From Pirellulaceae bacterium (GTDB lineage: Bacteria > Planctomycetota > Planctomycetia > Pirellulales > Pirellulaceae): DNA of 64,000 nt. Location: NCBI GenBank assembly GCA_019636375.1, contig JAHBXS010000001.1, positions 620,001 through 684,000 on the forward strand. The letters are read 5' to 3'. The notes below the pieces were generated by a model, which saw only the letters and a program-made list of their open reading frames with translations, ran no database searches and was not told the origin of the DNA. Of this stretch, positions 16,664-26,996 are shown in pieces. The position numbers were made by a program, and so were the translations under genes. Numbering within the stretch: position 1 is the stretch's first letter; the number at the start of each line of letters is the position of its first letter.

Positions 16664-18547
16664 CTACCCATCCGTGGGCGCTGAGATTTGCTTGCGTTGT
16701 CGGGCGGATTCCAGAAGTTCTGCCAACAGGACGTCCTCTTGGCGAGCATCTAGTTCTCCTTTTTCGAGTTGGCTGATGAGTTGGCGTTGTCCTACCAATT
16801 CACGTCGCCGCTCAAATTCGGTCAATACGACTTTGAGTTGCCACTGCAAATCAAAGCCCGTTTCGTTTTGTTTCGCGCTGGCCTGCTCATCCAGTCTGAT
16901 GATCAAATCCTTGAGTTGAGGGTCCTCCAGCGTCAACAGCAACGCCTCAAACGACACCTCTCGCGACTCGTGGCAGGCAGCACAAATGTGATCGTATAGC
17001 GTCTGAAGTGGTCCCGGTGAGAACTCATCAACCAGAACGGTTTCGATGACTTCCTCGATTAACGAGTCATCCAACAAGAGCAATTCCAATAATTCTTGTT
17101 CGGCTAAAATTCGAGGTTTGGCACCGCTGTTTGCGGGTGCTGTAGCCACTTGATATTCTGGTGGCTCATCTGGGCTCGACTGTCGCGATTGATTTTTCTT
17201 GCGCACTTCTTGTAGACGCAGCTTAAGTTGCTCACGGTCGACCCCAAACTCTCGGCTCAATCGGGTCAAAACCTGTTCCATTCGCAAGCGAACATTCCCT
17301 GTGGAATTGGTCAACGATGATGGCGTCATCGCCAAGGTTTCTAAAATTCCTTCAAGGGCTCGGTTAGCGGCGAACGTGTCCACCGTCAGATCGATCCCCA
17401 TCGTTTCACTCTTGATTTTGTGTTCGATCGCATCGGGAGCGGTATTGATCAAAGCCTGCAACTCTTCGCCCGAACGCTGCTGCACAAAATCACAGGGGTC
17501 TTGGTTGTCGGGCAAAGTCAAAATTCGCAAATCAAGTGATTCCGCGATGAAATAATTCAGAACCTCGTTAGTTCGTTTTTTTCCCGCAGCATCGCCGTCC
17601 AAAAGGAGCGTCACGCGATCTGCGTATCGTTTCAGCAACCGAATATGCCGTTGATTGATGGCAGTCCCCAAAGCGGCGACGACTCCCGTGACTCCCGCTT
17701 GTCGCACCGCAATAACGTCCGTGTAGCCTTCGACAACAGTCAGTTGCCGCGAGCGACTGCTCTCATCAGCGGCCAAATTGAGGCCATACAACTGATCGCT
17801 TTTCGAGAATAGTTTTGTCTCACGCGAATTGACGTATTTGGCTGGCGGCTCCTGGCCTTCTGCGTATAGCCCAGGAACTACCCGCCCCCCGAAAGCGATG
17901 GGACGATTCACCGTGTCAAAAATCGGAAACATCAACCGGCCCGAAAACCGCTCGTAAAAACCTGAACCGCGATCACTACGGACAACGAGATCACAGGCCT
18001 CCAAGATTTCGGCAGAGAAATTTGTCGTGCGACTTCGTTCTTGCAGCCAATTTTGCCGAAGCGGAGCGAAACCCAATCCAAATCGCTCGATGCTGTCTGC
18101 CGTGATATTCCGACTCGCCAAATAGCTGCGAGCGTGGTCAGCCTCTGCCTCATGCAACAAGCACTCGTGAAAAACGGCCTGAGCCCACTGCATGGCTTTG
18201 TACAAGATTTGTTTGTCGTCGGGCGAGCCCTTGACAACCGGTTTGCCATGAGACGTAAAGGGAATCCCGGCGCGCTCGGCGAGAATTTTTAACGCCTCGA
18301 TAAACTCGACGTTCTCCCGCCGCATGACAAAACTAAAGACATCACCCCGAATCCCGCAAACCCAGCAAGTCCACGTTTGCCGGGCGGGGTTGATTTGAAA
18401 ACTTGGACGGCGGTCATCGTGCCAAGGGCAATTGGCGACAAACATCGAACCCTGGCGGCGCAATTGAAGATAACCGCCGAGTAAATCGACGATATCGGTC
18501 GCTACTTTGACTCGTTCTTTAATGTCGAAGTCAATTCCAGAACTCAA
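16664..18547 (-). CDS. dnaG: DNA primase DnaG
   Basis: The 627-residue protein has all parts of bacterial primase. An N-terminal CHC2 zinc finger (Cys-Pro-Trp-His near residue 40 with Cys-Trp-Val-Cys near residue 62) binds template DNA. The catalytic core has a TOPRIM fold (Val-Val-Glu-Gly-Tyr-Thr-Asp, then Leu-Leu-Leu-Asp-Gly-Asp-Ala-Ala-Gly). A C-terminal helical region (about residues 490-620) should contact the replicative helicase. It makes the RNA primers for replication. It is co-directional with rpoD downstream. Confidence 0.95.
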   Translation of the reverse strand: MSSGIDFDIKERVKVATDIVDLLGGYLQLRRQGSMFVANCPWHDDRRPSFQINPARQTWTCWVCGIRGDVFSFVMRRENVEFIEALKILAERAGIPFTSHGKPVVKGSPDDKQILYKAMQWAQAVFHECLLHEAEADHARSYLASRNITADSIERFGLGFAPLRQNWLQERSRTTNFSAEILEACDLVVRSDRGSGFYERFSGRLMFPIFDTVNRPIAFGGRVVPGLYAEGQEPPAKYVNSRETKLFSKSDQLYGLNLAADESSRSRQLTVVEGYTDVIAVRQAGVTGVVAALGTAINQRHIRLLKRYADRVTLLLDGDAAGKKRTNEVLNYFIAESLDLRILTLPDNQDPCDFVQQRSGEELQALINTAPDAIEHKIKSETMGIDLTVDTFAANRALEGILETLAMTPSSLTNSTGNVRLRMEQVLTRLSREFGVDREQLKLRLQEVRKKNQSRQSSPDEPPEYQVATAPANSGAKPRILAEQELLELLLLDDSLIEEVIETVLVDEFSPGPLQTLYDHICAACHESREVSFEALLLTLEDPQLKDLIIRLDEQASAKQNETGFDLQWQLKVVLTEFERRRELVGQRQLISQLEKGELDARQEDVLLAELLESARQRKQISAPTDG

Positions 18548-18945
18548 CGCCGGGCCCCTTTGACGAAACGTTTGATGTCAACGTCGGAGGCCACAGAGGT
18601 CTGCAACTTCGCAAACCTAAGGAAGACTCGTTATCGGAACGCATCCTGGTTCCAGAATTAAGATCGCATCCAGCCTATAAAGGGCAGACGGAACCTCAAT
18701 CTTTACAAGTCTGAATCTGTGCCCTCCTTGGCACAGCACTCTAACCTAACCCAGGTCATCCTCAATGGTCAACATCAGAATTTTAAAAAAAATGGAATTC
18801 GGTAGCAGATAATTTTCTGCGATTCAGAACCGGAAACAATTGAAACTCCACACTGAATAACTAGAACCCCATCACGCTAGCATTCGCAACTGGGATTTGA
18901 CAAATTATATCCCAGCGGACGACTCTACTCAACGAAGCCTTCCAA
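18548..18945. other. Non-coding gap upstream of dnaG
   Basis: About 400 bp between dnaG and the end of the next minus-strand gene. It should hold the dnaG-rpoD promoter, but I see no convincing -35/-10 pair, terminator or repeat in it. Confidence 0.4.
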
Positions 18946-21354
18946 CTAATTGGTAGGCTCTCCAGTCGCTGCCCCAAATGAATCACCTGAAATGGCCGAC
19001 GTTTTGTCCTCCTCTGGGAGCTTGCGAGGCTTGAGTTGATCGAGCGAATCAATGGTTGAAATTGACGACAAATCGGTCCGCAAGCCGTGGTTGGGACGTC
19101 CCTTTTTCCAGCCGGTGTAAAGCCATCCATCAACGATTCGCAATTCGACCAATTGGAGCTGGCGAGCAATCTTTGCGATTTGAGGCAGTTCGAGTTGGTC
19201 TACCGGGATCAAGTTGGCCGGCAGTCGAAACCCACCAACCTCTGCGGCGACAATTTGGTCTTGAGTTTTATCGGTGACGCCGGGCAGTTCTTCCTGCGGC
19301 TCAAGCTGAAGGGGATCAGGGGGTTGCGGAGTTTTGGCAGGTTGATTGAGTTTCTTTTCGAGGAACGTCTTAAACGCGACACCTCGCGCGTCCAAACGCT
19401 CTTTGTCAACCGAATCAACAGTCACCAAACCATCACGTACCAAGTACAATCCTCCCTTGTACTGAACAAATCGGAAACTCAATTTGATCAACAACGGAGT
19501 GCGGATCGAGCGATCACCTTGTGTAAAACGTTCCCCCAAAATCCCAATCCGAATTCGATCATCTTCGAGTTCAAATTGAAATGGCTGGATTTCCGGGAAA
19601 GTGATTGTCCAGTTGTCGTCCGGATCGTCTGTTGCGACCAAACCCTCCAAAACAACTCCAGTCGCTTGCTGAATTGACTCGGCAATTTCCGCGTTGCTGA
19701 CCGTGCGTCCGACAATCAAAGGATCGACAAAATTAACGACCATCGATTCATGTACTCTTACTCGGATGTCGGCGGGGAGGTTGATGGGATGTGCCGGATT
19801 GCTGGCTCCCATGTGAATCGCGTCGTGCTTTTGTGCGACAGCGATCAAGCGATTCGTTTGAGTGAATGCATACATATTCGGAAGTAGCCCACGAATTTGA
19901 TTGAGCTTCGAAGCCTCCCCCCCCAAACGTTCTCGCCCTTCACTCAAAGCTTGATCCGTTTGTTGCGAGAACTCACGATGGACGCGAATTTCCGCACGGG
20001 CGGCAGCGATCCCCTCGCTTTGCTCCTTATCTTTGAGAAATTGTTTTTGAGCCACTTTTTGAACGACGCGCAACCGACAATCGACGTTTTTAAAATACGA
20101 ATTCAAGTTGACTGCCACGTAAGGATCGGTGGCATAGAATCCGCCCACATTCGCAAACAGGTTGCGTCTGCCATCGAAAACACCGTTTGAGCCTGCATAC
20201 GCGGTAATTGGGCCTTGACGGGTGTAAGTGTCTGAGGTGACATCCCCAAGCAAATGAATGCTCGCAGCAACTTGATGGGGATCGTCTAAAAACTCAATCC
20301 GGGCACGTGAATTCGCCCAAGATTGGCCGTAGATTTGGCGACCCAGAATCACTTCGTCAACCGGCTGTTGTCGCGTGTTAGCCTGTCCGAATTCACCCTC
20401 TAACAATGAAGCGTGAATTTCAAAAATGGCGTTGGGATGCGAGTGTCGGCGTCGAATGGCACAAATCAGATCACCGTGTTGAAGGGTCGTTTCTAATGCT
20501 CCGGTGAGGGCCGCAACCGTCGCGGTCGTCGTTCTTTCACCCGGCAGTCCCAACTGCGGATAGACTTCTCGGAGAGTCTTGATTTGCTGATCCACAAAAC
20601 CTTTTAAATCGCGGTCCGTCGCGTTAATCAAAACCCTAACAAACGATTCGAGCGCGCTTTGTGCAGAATTGAAATAGACATCCTGAAGGCTGGCGATTTT
20701 ACGATTGAACGCTTCGCTCACGGCAACCAGCGGGCGGATGACGTCGCCACGAGCCGAAAGCCGAGCCTGTTCTGCAGCTTCCGAAAAGCCGGCACTTGGC
20801 ATCAATGACGCTAAATCCAATTCCGTAATCTGCTCGATGGTCTCTTCAAGGGACAATTCTTCGAACAAAAACTCGATTTCTTCTGGATCTTTTCCTCGCC
20901 CGTATTGGATTTTGAACAGATCCAAGAAGTAGAGCACGTCTTCGCGATACCTTTCAACTTGTTCAATCGTGGGAGCCGAAAATTTGTCTTCGGCCACGGC
21001 CAAGTAGTCCGGGATCGACAACGACTCGGCCCGACTCAACTGGTCAATGTGCCTCTCTAAGTTGATGCGAACGTCGACAAAAACCGGATGCTCCAACCCC
21101 GGCAGGTTAGAAGAAAATCGATCAAGCACGGTCTTTAGCTGAGATGGATTCGCCTGATCACCCTTGGCAACCTCAGTGTCCAACTGATTCAGCAATAGCG
21201 CTCGACGCCATCTCGACGCATTTTCGTCATAGCCAATCCAAGCGTTCAGTCTTTTGACCGACAATTGCAATTGATGAGCCGTGTCGGAACCATACAGGGA
21301 TTGCATCGAACTGAACAGGACAAACAGGAATAGCAACAACAAAAATCGCTTCAT
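18946..21354 (-). CDS. Large exported protein of unknown function
   Basis: The 802-residue product has a strong N-terminal signal sequence (Leu/Phe-rich, residues 4-22) and no later membrane helix. The first 300 residues look helical and acidic. A middle part has short beta-like segments, including two runs around residues 360-420 with Gly, Asn and Tyr. The C-terminal 130 residues carry a Pro/Gln-rich linker and a short beta domain ending in Gly-Trp-Lys-Lys-Gly. I recognise no catalytic motif. Its length, signal and isolation suggest a periplasmic or surface protein conserved in planctomycetes, but that is inference. Confidence 0.6.
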   Translation of the reverse strand: MKRFLLLLFLFVLFSSMQSLYGSDTAHQLQLSVKRLNAWIGYDENASRWRRALLLNQLDTEVAKGDQANPSQLKTVLDRFSSNLPGLEHPVFVDVRINLERHIDQLSRAESLSIPDYLAVAEDKFSAPTIEQVERYREDVLYFLDLFKIQYGRGKDPEEIEFLFEELSLEETIEQITELDLASLMPSAGFSEAAEQARLSARGDVIRPLVAVSEAFNRKIASLQDVYFNSAQSALESFVRVLINATDRDLKGFVDQQIKTLREVYPQLGLPGERTTTATVAALTGALETTLQHGDLICAIRRRHSHPNAIFEIHASLLEGEFGQANTRQQPVDEVILGRQIYGQSWANSRARIEFLDDPHQVAASIHLLGDVTSDTYTRQGPITAYAGSNGVFDGRRNLFANVGGFYATDPYVAVNLNSYFKNVDCRLRVVQKVAQKQFLKDKEQSEGIAAARAEIRVHREFSQQTDQALSEGRERLGGEASKLNQIRGLLPNMYAFTQTNRLIAVAQKHDAIHMGASNPAHPINLPADIRVRVHESMVVNFVDPLIVGRTVSNAEIAESIQQATGVVLEGLVATDDPDDNWTITFPEIQPFQFELEDDRIRIGILGERFTQGDRSIRTPLLIKLSFRFVQYKGGLYLVRDGLVTVDSVDKERLDARGVAFKTFLEKKLNQPAKTPQPPDPLQLEPQEELPGVTDKTQDQIVAAEVGGFRLPANLIPVDQLELPQIAKIARQLQLVELRIVDGWLYTGWKKGRPNHGLRTDLSSISTIDSLDQLKPRKLPEEDKTSAISGDSFGAATGEPTN

Positions 21355-21947
21355 CGGTCGAAACCTTCCAAGGTTGTTTATGGCAAAATGCGCAGACTAA
21401 GTGCGGTTTGGCAACTTATTATAGGTCTTAAAATACCCGCTAGGGCTAGCATCTCACAAGTAGCCATGCCATCGAGCACCCCGAAAACCGCTTCAAAAAG
21501 AACAAGCCGCACGACCTCAATGTCACTCCCCTGAGAATTCCAGGTCCTCGATCGTTTACATGAGAATCAAACCTTTAACGATAATTCGCGACCGACCAGC
21601 GTTTCGTTTTCGGGAATCCACTGATCGCAGAACACCCTAACGTTGCCAAAAGCGTCTAACAAGGGCTTAAAAAGCCCTAATTTCTTCAAGTATCCAACAC
21701 TTAGCGGCTATCCCAAAAGGGGTCAGACCCTTTGGAAGCTAAGCGAAATTTAACGTTGTTGTACGGCCGAGCCGGAGAGGGTCTGACCCTTTTTGGGATA
21801 GGCTCTTAGCACATCCCCTGTATTCACATTCCAAATTCGATAAAATGACTTATCTGGAAGTTGGTGAATGTGAAATTTACAGCGATTGTGCTTTTTCACG
21901 GCATCAAGGTTCCTTGATTTTTATGGCACGAAAGAGGATTTCGATAA
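21355..21947. other. Non-coding gap with an inverted-repeat element
   Basis: About 590 bp between a divergent pair. It contains a small hairpin at 21662-21678 (AGGGCTT, 3-nt loop, AAGCCCT) and the long inverted repeat at 21709-21800. Short open frames near 21845 overlap the real start of the next gene and are not called. Confidence 0.5.
21709..21800. repeat. Inverted-repeat element with 23-bp arms
   Basis: The arms at 21709-21731 and 21778-21800 are reverse complements with one mismatch; each carries the core GGGTCAGACCC or its complement next to TATCCC/GGGATA. The 46-bp centre is non-coding. GGGTCAGACCC-type palindromes are familiar as dispersed intergenic repeats in many bacteria, some mobilised by IS200-like (REP-associated) transposases. 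No transposase is in the window. Confidence 0.7.
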
Positions 21948-22511
21948 ATGGACGACTCGCTTCAAAAACGGGGACACGCTCTCGAAGAACTATTTTTCCA
22001 AAAGCAGAACCAAATGCTGTTGGAACAGATGCGCAAACAACTTGAAAATGAAGCGATTCGCGAGACATTGGTCCAAGTCACCGGGATCGAAGACGTGAAA
22101 GTCATTGACCATATTGCCGAGGCTGGAATTACGGGGGAGTCGATCGTGGCCCTGTCTTTGGTTCCGCTGCTGTTTGTTGCCTGGGCAGACGGAGTGGTCC
22201 AACCGAACGAGAAGGAAGCGATTCTCAAGGCAGCCGCCGAAACCAATATCGATCAAGGGAGTTTAGCGTATCAACTTCTCGAGTCGTGGCTCAAGCACGA
22301 ACCAGCTCACGACTTGTTGGACGCATGGAAAGAGTACATTCGAGAGGTCCGACGTGTTGCCAACGTCACGGCATTTAACCAAATCAAAGCCACGGTTCTT
22401 CGCCGCGCCGACGACGTCGCCAAAAGCGCCGGTGGTTTTCTCGGCATGGCCGCCATCTCCGTCAGCGAACAAAAAGTCCTCGACGAACTGGCTCAGGCCT
22501 TCGACGCGTAG
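21948..22511 (+). CDS. TerB-like protein
   Basis: The 187-residue soluble helical protein has a central segment (about residues 65-100) with Pro-Leu-Leu-Phe-Val-Ala-Trp-Ala-Asp-Gly-Val-Val...Glu-Lys-Glu-Ala-Ile, the Ala-Asp-Gly helix-turn seen in TerB/tellurite-resistance-like domains. The N-terminus is charged and may form a coiled coil. An AGAGG site precedes the ATG at 21948. The C-terminus contains a Gly-Gly-Phe-Leu-Gly turn and no more known motif. Despite the family name, a link with tellurite is not implied. It stands alone between the repeat element and hemA. Confidence 0.6.
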   Translation: MDDSLQKRGHALEELFFQKQNQMLLEQMRKQLENEAIRETLVQVTGIEDVKVIDHIAEAGITGESIVALSLVPLLFVAWADGVVQPNEKEAILKAAAETNIDQGSLAYQLLESWLKHEPAHDLLDAWKEYIREVRRVANVTAFNQIKATVLRRADDVAKSAGGFLGMAAISVSEQKVLDELAQAFDA

Positions 22512-22856
22512 AACAAACACGCTCTTTTATAAGCTGACGCCTTTCTAACTTCAAAATCTGACCACTTTCGAAGTCTGATTTTGAATTCGACTATCCTTCG
22601 GATGCGAATACGACCTAAATTCAAAGGAAGGTCTGGGCGATATTTTGCGATGGTCAATTTAATTTCTGACCACTCGTTTTTCGGAAGAATTCGCTCTAGC
22701 CAAACCGCAAAATCAAAACGCATGTTTTTTCGATGTGTTTAGGGCAAATTGCCACATCGAGCAAGTCATGTGAATGACTGCTTTATTTTAACGCAGTACA
22801 CTCTTAGTATCTCTTTTCTTTCATTTTTTAATCTCTTTCGATTGATAAGCTCATCA
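22512..22856. other. Leader region of the haem operon with a palindrome
   Basis: About 345 bp before hemA. An imperfect 36-bp palindrome lies at 22550-22585, with perfect 9-bp arms TTCAAAATC and GATTTTGAA; it may terminate the TerB-like transcript, though no T-run follows. I see no convincing promoter for the haem operon, although one is expected here. Confidence 0.45.
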
Positions 22857-24179
22857 ATGGAAGTTTTCTGTCTTAGTTTTTCTTTTCAGCAAGTTTCGCT
22901 CGAATGGAGAAGCAAACTGTGTTTCGATGAAAATAGTTTGGCGACAGCTTGCTCGCGGTTTCGCTGCGGTGATTCGCGACCGACGCACCTCAAAGAGCTG
23001 ATCATTGTCTCCACATGTAATCGTATCGAACTGTATGCCGTGGCCTCGTGGGCGGCGAAGGCCGATGACGTACGAGAGGAGTTGCTGAAATTTACTGCCG
23101 AGTCCCGCGGATTGCCAATGGACGAGATTGCTTCGTTGGCAAATTTTTACAAGGGCAATGAGGTCCCAGATTACTTGGGGCGAGTGGCCTGCGGAATTGA
23201 ATCACAGGTGATCGGCGAATCGCAAATACTGGGCCAAATTGGTGACGCCTTGCGAATGGCACTCGTGATGAACTCGGCGGGGGCGGTCCTTTCGAAGCTC
23301 TTTTTGTCGGCGATTCGCGCCGGTCGCTTGGCTCGAGAGACCACAAACATCAATCGCAACTCGGCCAGTATCGCCAGCGTGGCGGTCGACAAAATTTCGG
23401 AAACATTAGGCAGCCTGGCCAAGAAATGTGTTGTGGTTCTCGGGGCCGGAGTGATGGCCGAGTTGGCTTTGGAACATCTGACTCGAAAAGGTGCCCAACA
23501 AATCATCGTGGTCAATCGTACGATGGCCGCAGCCAAAGCGGTGGCCGACAAATTCAACGCGCAGTCAGCCGTCCTGGATCGCCTGGACCATCTCTTGCCG
23601 GTTGCAGACATCCTGATCACCTCTACGGGCGCCCCTCACACAATAATCACCCGAGAAATGATCGCCACGGCAATGCAACCAAGAGCCGAACGTCCGCTGG
23701 TAGTTCTCGATATCGCCGTGCCTCGCGACTGTGCTCCCGATATTCGCGAAGTGCCGAATGTTGCCTTGTGGGATTTGGACCAACTTCATTCGGCAGGTCA
23801 AGAAGCGATCGAATGGCGGGCTCGGGAAATCCCCAAAGTCGAGGAGATCATCGCCACAGAAATGAGTCGTTTTGCACAGTGGCGTCAGGGCATCGACGCC
23901 GAGCGACTGATCAGCCGCTGGCGCCAACAACTCAATGAAATCCGCCACGGAGAACTACAGCGGTTGTTTGGCCTGCTCCCCGAGTTATCGGAAGAGGTCC
24001 GCGAGACAATCACCAGATTCTCCGAGTCACTCATGAACAAACTGGTTCATCGCCCGACGGTCAATTTGCGGCAGTGGGATGGCAGTCGCCTGGGTGTCGA
24101 TTTTGCTGAAGCCATCCGTCAACTCTACGAGTTGGACGCAGAAGTTGCCGCCGAAGTCATGCAAGAAATTGGAAAATGA
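22857..24179 (+). CDS. hemA: Glutamyl-tRNA reductase
   Basis: First enzyme of C5-type tetrapyrrole synthesis, reducing glutamyl-tRNA to glutamate-1-semialdehyde. The catalytic Cys54 is in Ser-Thr-Cys-Asn-Arg-Ile-Glu. A Gly-Glu-Ser-Gln-Ile-Leu-Gly-Gln motif, the NADPH-binding Leu-Gly-Ala-Gly-Val-Met and the C-terminal dimerisation helices follow. The start at 22857 gives 440 residues and begins directly at the family N-terminus; the longer frame to 22749 adds 36 hydrophobic residues unlike the family. It heads the haem operon and overlaps the next gene by 4 bp (ATGA). Confidence 0.93.
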   Translation: MEVFCLSFSFQQVSLEWRSKLCFDENSLATACSRFRCGDSRPTHLKELIIVSTCNRIELYAVASWAAKADDVREELLKFTAESRGLPMDEIASLANFYKGNEVPDYLGRVACGIESQVIGESQILGQIGDALRMALVMNSAGAVLSKLFLSAIRAGRLARETTNINRNSASIASVAVDKISETLGSLAKKCVVVLGAGVMAELALEHLTRKGAQQIIVVNRTMAAAKAVADKFNAQSAVLDRLDHLLPVADILITSTGAPHTIITREMIATAMQPRAERPLVVLDIAVPRDCAPDIREVPNVALWDLDQLHSAGQEAIEWRAREIPKVEEIIATEMSRFAQWRQGIDAERLISRWRQQLNEIRHGELQRLFGLLPELSEEVRETITRFSESLMNKLVHRPTVNLRQWDGSRLGVDFAEAIRQLYELDAEVAAEVMQEIGK

Positions 24180-25963
24180 AAACCACCGATTGCTCACTGC
24201 AATCCACACAGGCAACCGTGACCACGATCAAGATTGGGACACGCCGTTCAGAATTGGCGATGTGGCAAACACGGTATGTCGCCAGATTAATCTCCGAATC
24301 GCGACCGGAATTGTCCGTCGTCGAAGTCCCGGTGACCACGCAGGGTGACCTCGAACTTGAAAAACCTTTGCCGGTGATTGGCGGCAAAGGGCTATTTACG
24401 GCCGAATTGGACAAAATGTTGCTCACCGGTGAGATCGATTGCGCCGTCCACAGCTTAAAAGACTTGCCGGTGGCGATGCCGCCTGGAATCGCTGTTGGGG
24501 CTGTGCTGGCTCGCGATGACGTTCGCGATGTGTGGGTCTGTCCCAACGGCCACAAACTGGACGAAATTGAACCGGGATCGGTTGTGGGAACAAGTAGCGT
24601 GCGCCGCTCCGCTCAATTGTTGGCCCGTCGCCCCGATTTGCAGATTCGCTCCATTCGCGGCAATGTTCCTACTCGGATCGAAAAAGCCGATCGCGGAGAA
24701 TTCGACGCTGTGGTGCTGGCCGCAGCGGGACTGAACCGACTGGGACTTTCGCATTTAATAACCGAGCACTTACCGGTGGAAGCAATGCTACCCGCGCCGG
24801 GGCAAGGTGCGTTGGCAGTCACTTGCCGCGAGAACGATTCCTCGATTCGCGACGTTCTGGCCGTGCTCAACCAGGGTCGGGTGGCCCTCTGCACAACCGC
24901 CGAGCGGCAGTTTCTCAAAGCACTGGGAGGTGGTTGCTCGGCTCCCATCGCTGCGTTCGCCACGATAATTGAAGGCTCCGAGACGATTATCGAATTACGT
25001 GGCACCGTAATTTCACCCGATGGTCAAGAGTCTTTTTCAGCATCTTTGCAAGGCTCAAATGCAGAACAGTTAGGCCACGATCTAGCAGCGAAACTTTTGC
25101 AAGCGGGTGCGGGTAAGGTTATCAAGTCTTGGCGAGCCCAGTCAAACTCCATGTATATGCAAACGGTCTCGGCGAAACACATCTGCGATAACACATTGCC
25201 GCTTTCTGGGCGTCGGATCGTTGTGACGCGTGCGACACAGGACGTGGACGAGCTATGCGACTTACTTGAAACTCAGGGTGCCACGTCCATCGCGATGCCC
25301 GTGTTACAGTTTACTCGCTTACCAGTAGAAAACCTACCGGAAAAACTAAACCGCCTCAGCGCCGATGACTGGGTGTTGTTCACGAGTCGTCATGCCATCG
25401 AGTTTTTAGCAGAATTGGATGCAAGTTGGATCGCCAGTTCTCAATGCAAGTTCGGTTGCGTTGGACCAGCCACCGCGTCAGCGCTTGCGTTGTTGGGGCG
25501 GCAAGCTGATTTTGTACCCACAAAATTCGTGGGACAAACACTGGCCGATCAGTTGCCTATTGGCAGCGGTTGCCGAGTGCTGTGGGTCCGGCCCAAAGTC
25601 GCCGACGAACGACTGACTGAGATTCTCCAAGATCGCGGTGCCATCGTCGAGGAACAGATTTTGTACGAGACGAAACCGCTGGCCATCACCAATGAGTCGT
25701 TTGAAATTCTCCAAAATGGAGTCGATGCAGTAACGTTTGCGAGCAGTTCTGCCGCCGAGCATTTTCTGGGACAATTGATCCAACGGGGTAGCAACGATAT
25801 TCCTAAATTCACCATCGCTTGCATTGGCCCCGTAACTGCGGACACCGTGCGGCTAATGGGATGGACGGTTGATCTTGTTGCGTCAGAACACACGCTCGGC
25901 GATTTGGTCGCGAGTTTGGGCGATTATTTTTCCAGCGACACAGGAGAATCGAATCGTGATTGA
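24176..25963 (+). CDS. hemCD: Porphobilinogen deaminase fused to uroporphyrinogen-III synthase
   Basis: The 595-residue fusion joins two consecutive steps. Residues 18-320 are hydroxymethylbilane synthase, with His-Ser-Leu-Lys-Asp-Leu-Pro (catalytic Asp96) and the cofactor-binding Cys254 in Gly-Gly-Gly-Cys. Residues 340-595 are uroporphyrinogen-III synthase, a poorly conserved family here recognised by Arg-Arg-Ile-Val-Val-Thr-Arg, Val-Leu-Phe-Thr-Ser, Ala-Ser-Ser-Ser-Ala and Gly-Pro-Val-Thr-Ala. Fusion should pass unstable hydroxymethylbilane straight to HemD. The start overlaps hemA by 4 bp and its stop overlaps hemB by 8 bp, so translation is coupled. Confidence 0.92.
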   Translation: MKTTDCSLQSTQATVTTIKIGTRRSELAMWQTRYVARLISESRPELSVVEVPVTTQGDLELEKPLPVIGGKGLFTAELDKMLLTGEIDCAVHSLKDLPVAMPPGIAVGAVLARDDVRDVWVCPNGHKLDEIEPGSVVGTSSVRRSAQLLARRPDLQIRSIRGNVPTRIEKADRGEFDAVVLAAAGLNRLGLSHLITEHLPVEAMLPAPGQGALAVTCRENDSSIRDVLAVLNQGRVALCTTAERQFLKALGGGCSAPIAAFATIIEGSETIIELRGTVISPDGQESFSASLQGSNAEQLGHDLAAKLLQAGAGKVIKSWRAQSNSMYMQTVSAKHICDNTLPLSGRRIVVTRATQDVDELCDLLETQGATSIAMPVLQFTRLPVENLPEKLNRLSADDWVLFTSRHAIEFLAELDASWIASSQCKFGCVGPATASALALLGRQADFVPTKFVGQTLADQLPIGSGCRVLWVRPKVADERLTEILQDRGAIVEEQILYETKPLAITNESFEILQNGVDAVTFASSSAAEHFLGQLIQRGSNDIPKFTIACIGPVTADTVRLMGWTVDLVASEHTLGDLVASLGDYFSSDTGESNRD

Positions 25964-26996
25964 GATGACCATTAACCAATCCGTCGATATCGGTAACCAG
26001 CGTCCTCGACGACTACGCTATTCGCCGGGCCTGCGCCGCATGGTCAGCGAACATCACTTGCGCTGCACTGATCTGATCTATCCGCTGTTCGTCTCCGAAG
26101 TCGATGACCAACCGGTCGAAATCGAATCAATGCCCGGTCAATTTCGCTGGCCGGTTGAGCAAGTCGCTGCTCAGGCCGAAGTGATCTATCGCTTGGGAAT
26201 TCCGGCAGTGATCTTGTTTGGCATCCCTGCTCACAAGGACGCCGTGGGTAGTGATAATTTCAATGACGAAGGGACCATTCAAAGAGCGATTCGCGCGATC
26301 AAGACTGCTGTTCCAGAATTAGTCGTGATCAGCGATGTTTGCTTTTGTGAATACACGTCGCACGGGCACTGCGGCTTGGTCAATTTGCCCGACTCCGAGA
26401 TCTACCATCCTCATTTGCCAGACGGCTATGTTTTGAATGACGAGAGCCTGGAGATTCTCAATCGAGTCGCGGTTTCTCATGCCCGTGCCGGTGCCGACAT
26501 CATCGCCCCGAGTGGCATGTTGGACGGTATGGTGGGCTCAATTCGAAACGCATTGGACGCCGCTGACTGGCAGCACATCGCGATCATGTCCTATAGCGTC
26601 AAATATCAATCCGTATTTTATGGACCATTTCGCGACGCGGCGGCGGGGACTCCCCAGTTTGGCGATCGTGCCTCGCACCAAATGCAACCGGCCAACGCGC
26701 GCGAGGCTCTCCGCGAGGCTCAACTAGATATCGCCGAGGGTGCGGACATGCTGATGGTCAAGCCTGCACTTTGCTATTTGGACATCGTCAAGTCGTTGCG
26801 TGACGCGTGTCAGTTGCCCATCGTCGCTTATAACGTCAGTGGCGAGTATGCCATGATCAAAGCGGCGGCGGCGCGGGGCTGGATCGATGAACGAAAAATT
26901 GTCGAGGAAATGCTGATCGGAATCAAACGGGCGGGAGCCGATTTGATCATCACCTATTTTGCAAAAGAGGTCAGTCAATGGCTGAAACAAAACTAA
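25956..26996 (+). CDS. hemB: Porphobilinogen synthase (5-aminolevulinate dehydratase)
   Basis: It condenses two 5-aminolevulinate molecules. The 346-residue product has the Schiff-base lysine in Met-Val-Lys-Pro-Ala and a second substrate lysine in Tyr-Ser-Val-Lys-Tyr. The cysteine cluster Cys-Phe-Cys-Glu-Tyr...His-Cys-Gly marks the zinc-dependent type rather than the magnesium type. The GTG at 25956 is chosen because an AGGAG site lies 9 nt upstream; ATG at 25965 is the alternative. It overlaps hemCD by 8 bp and hemQ by 19 bp. Confidence 0.93.
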   Translation: MIEMTINQSVDIGNQRPRRLRYSPGLRRMVSEHHLRCTDLIYPLFVSEVDDQPVEIESMPGQFRWPVEQVAAQAEVIYRLGIPAVILFGIPAHKDAVGSDNFNDEGTIQRAIRAIKTAVPELVVISDVCFCEYTSHGHCGLVNLPDSEIYHPHLPDGYVLNDESLEILNRVAVSHARAGADIIAPSGMLDGMVGSIRNALDAADWQHIAIMSYSVKYQSVFYGPFRDAAAGTPQFGDRASHQMQPANAREALREAQLDIAEGADMLMVKPALCYLDIVKSLRDACQLPIVAYNVSGEYAMIKAAAARGWIDERKIVEEMLIGIKRAGADLIITYFAKEVSQWLKQN

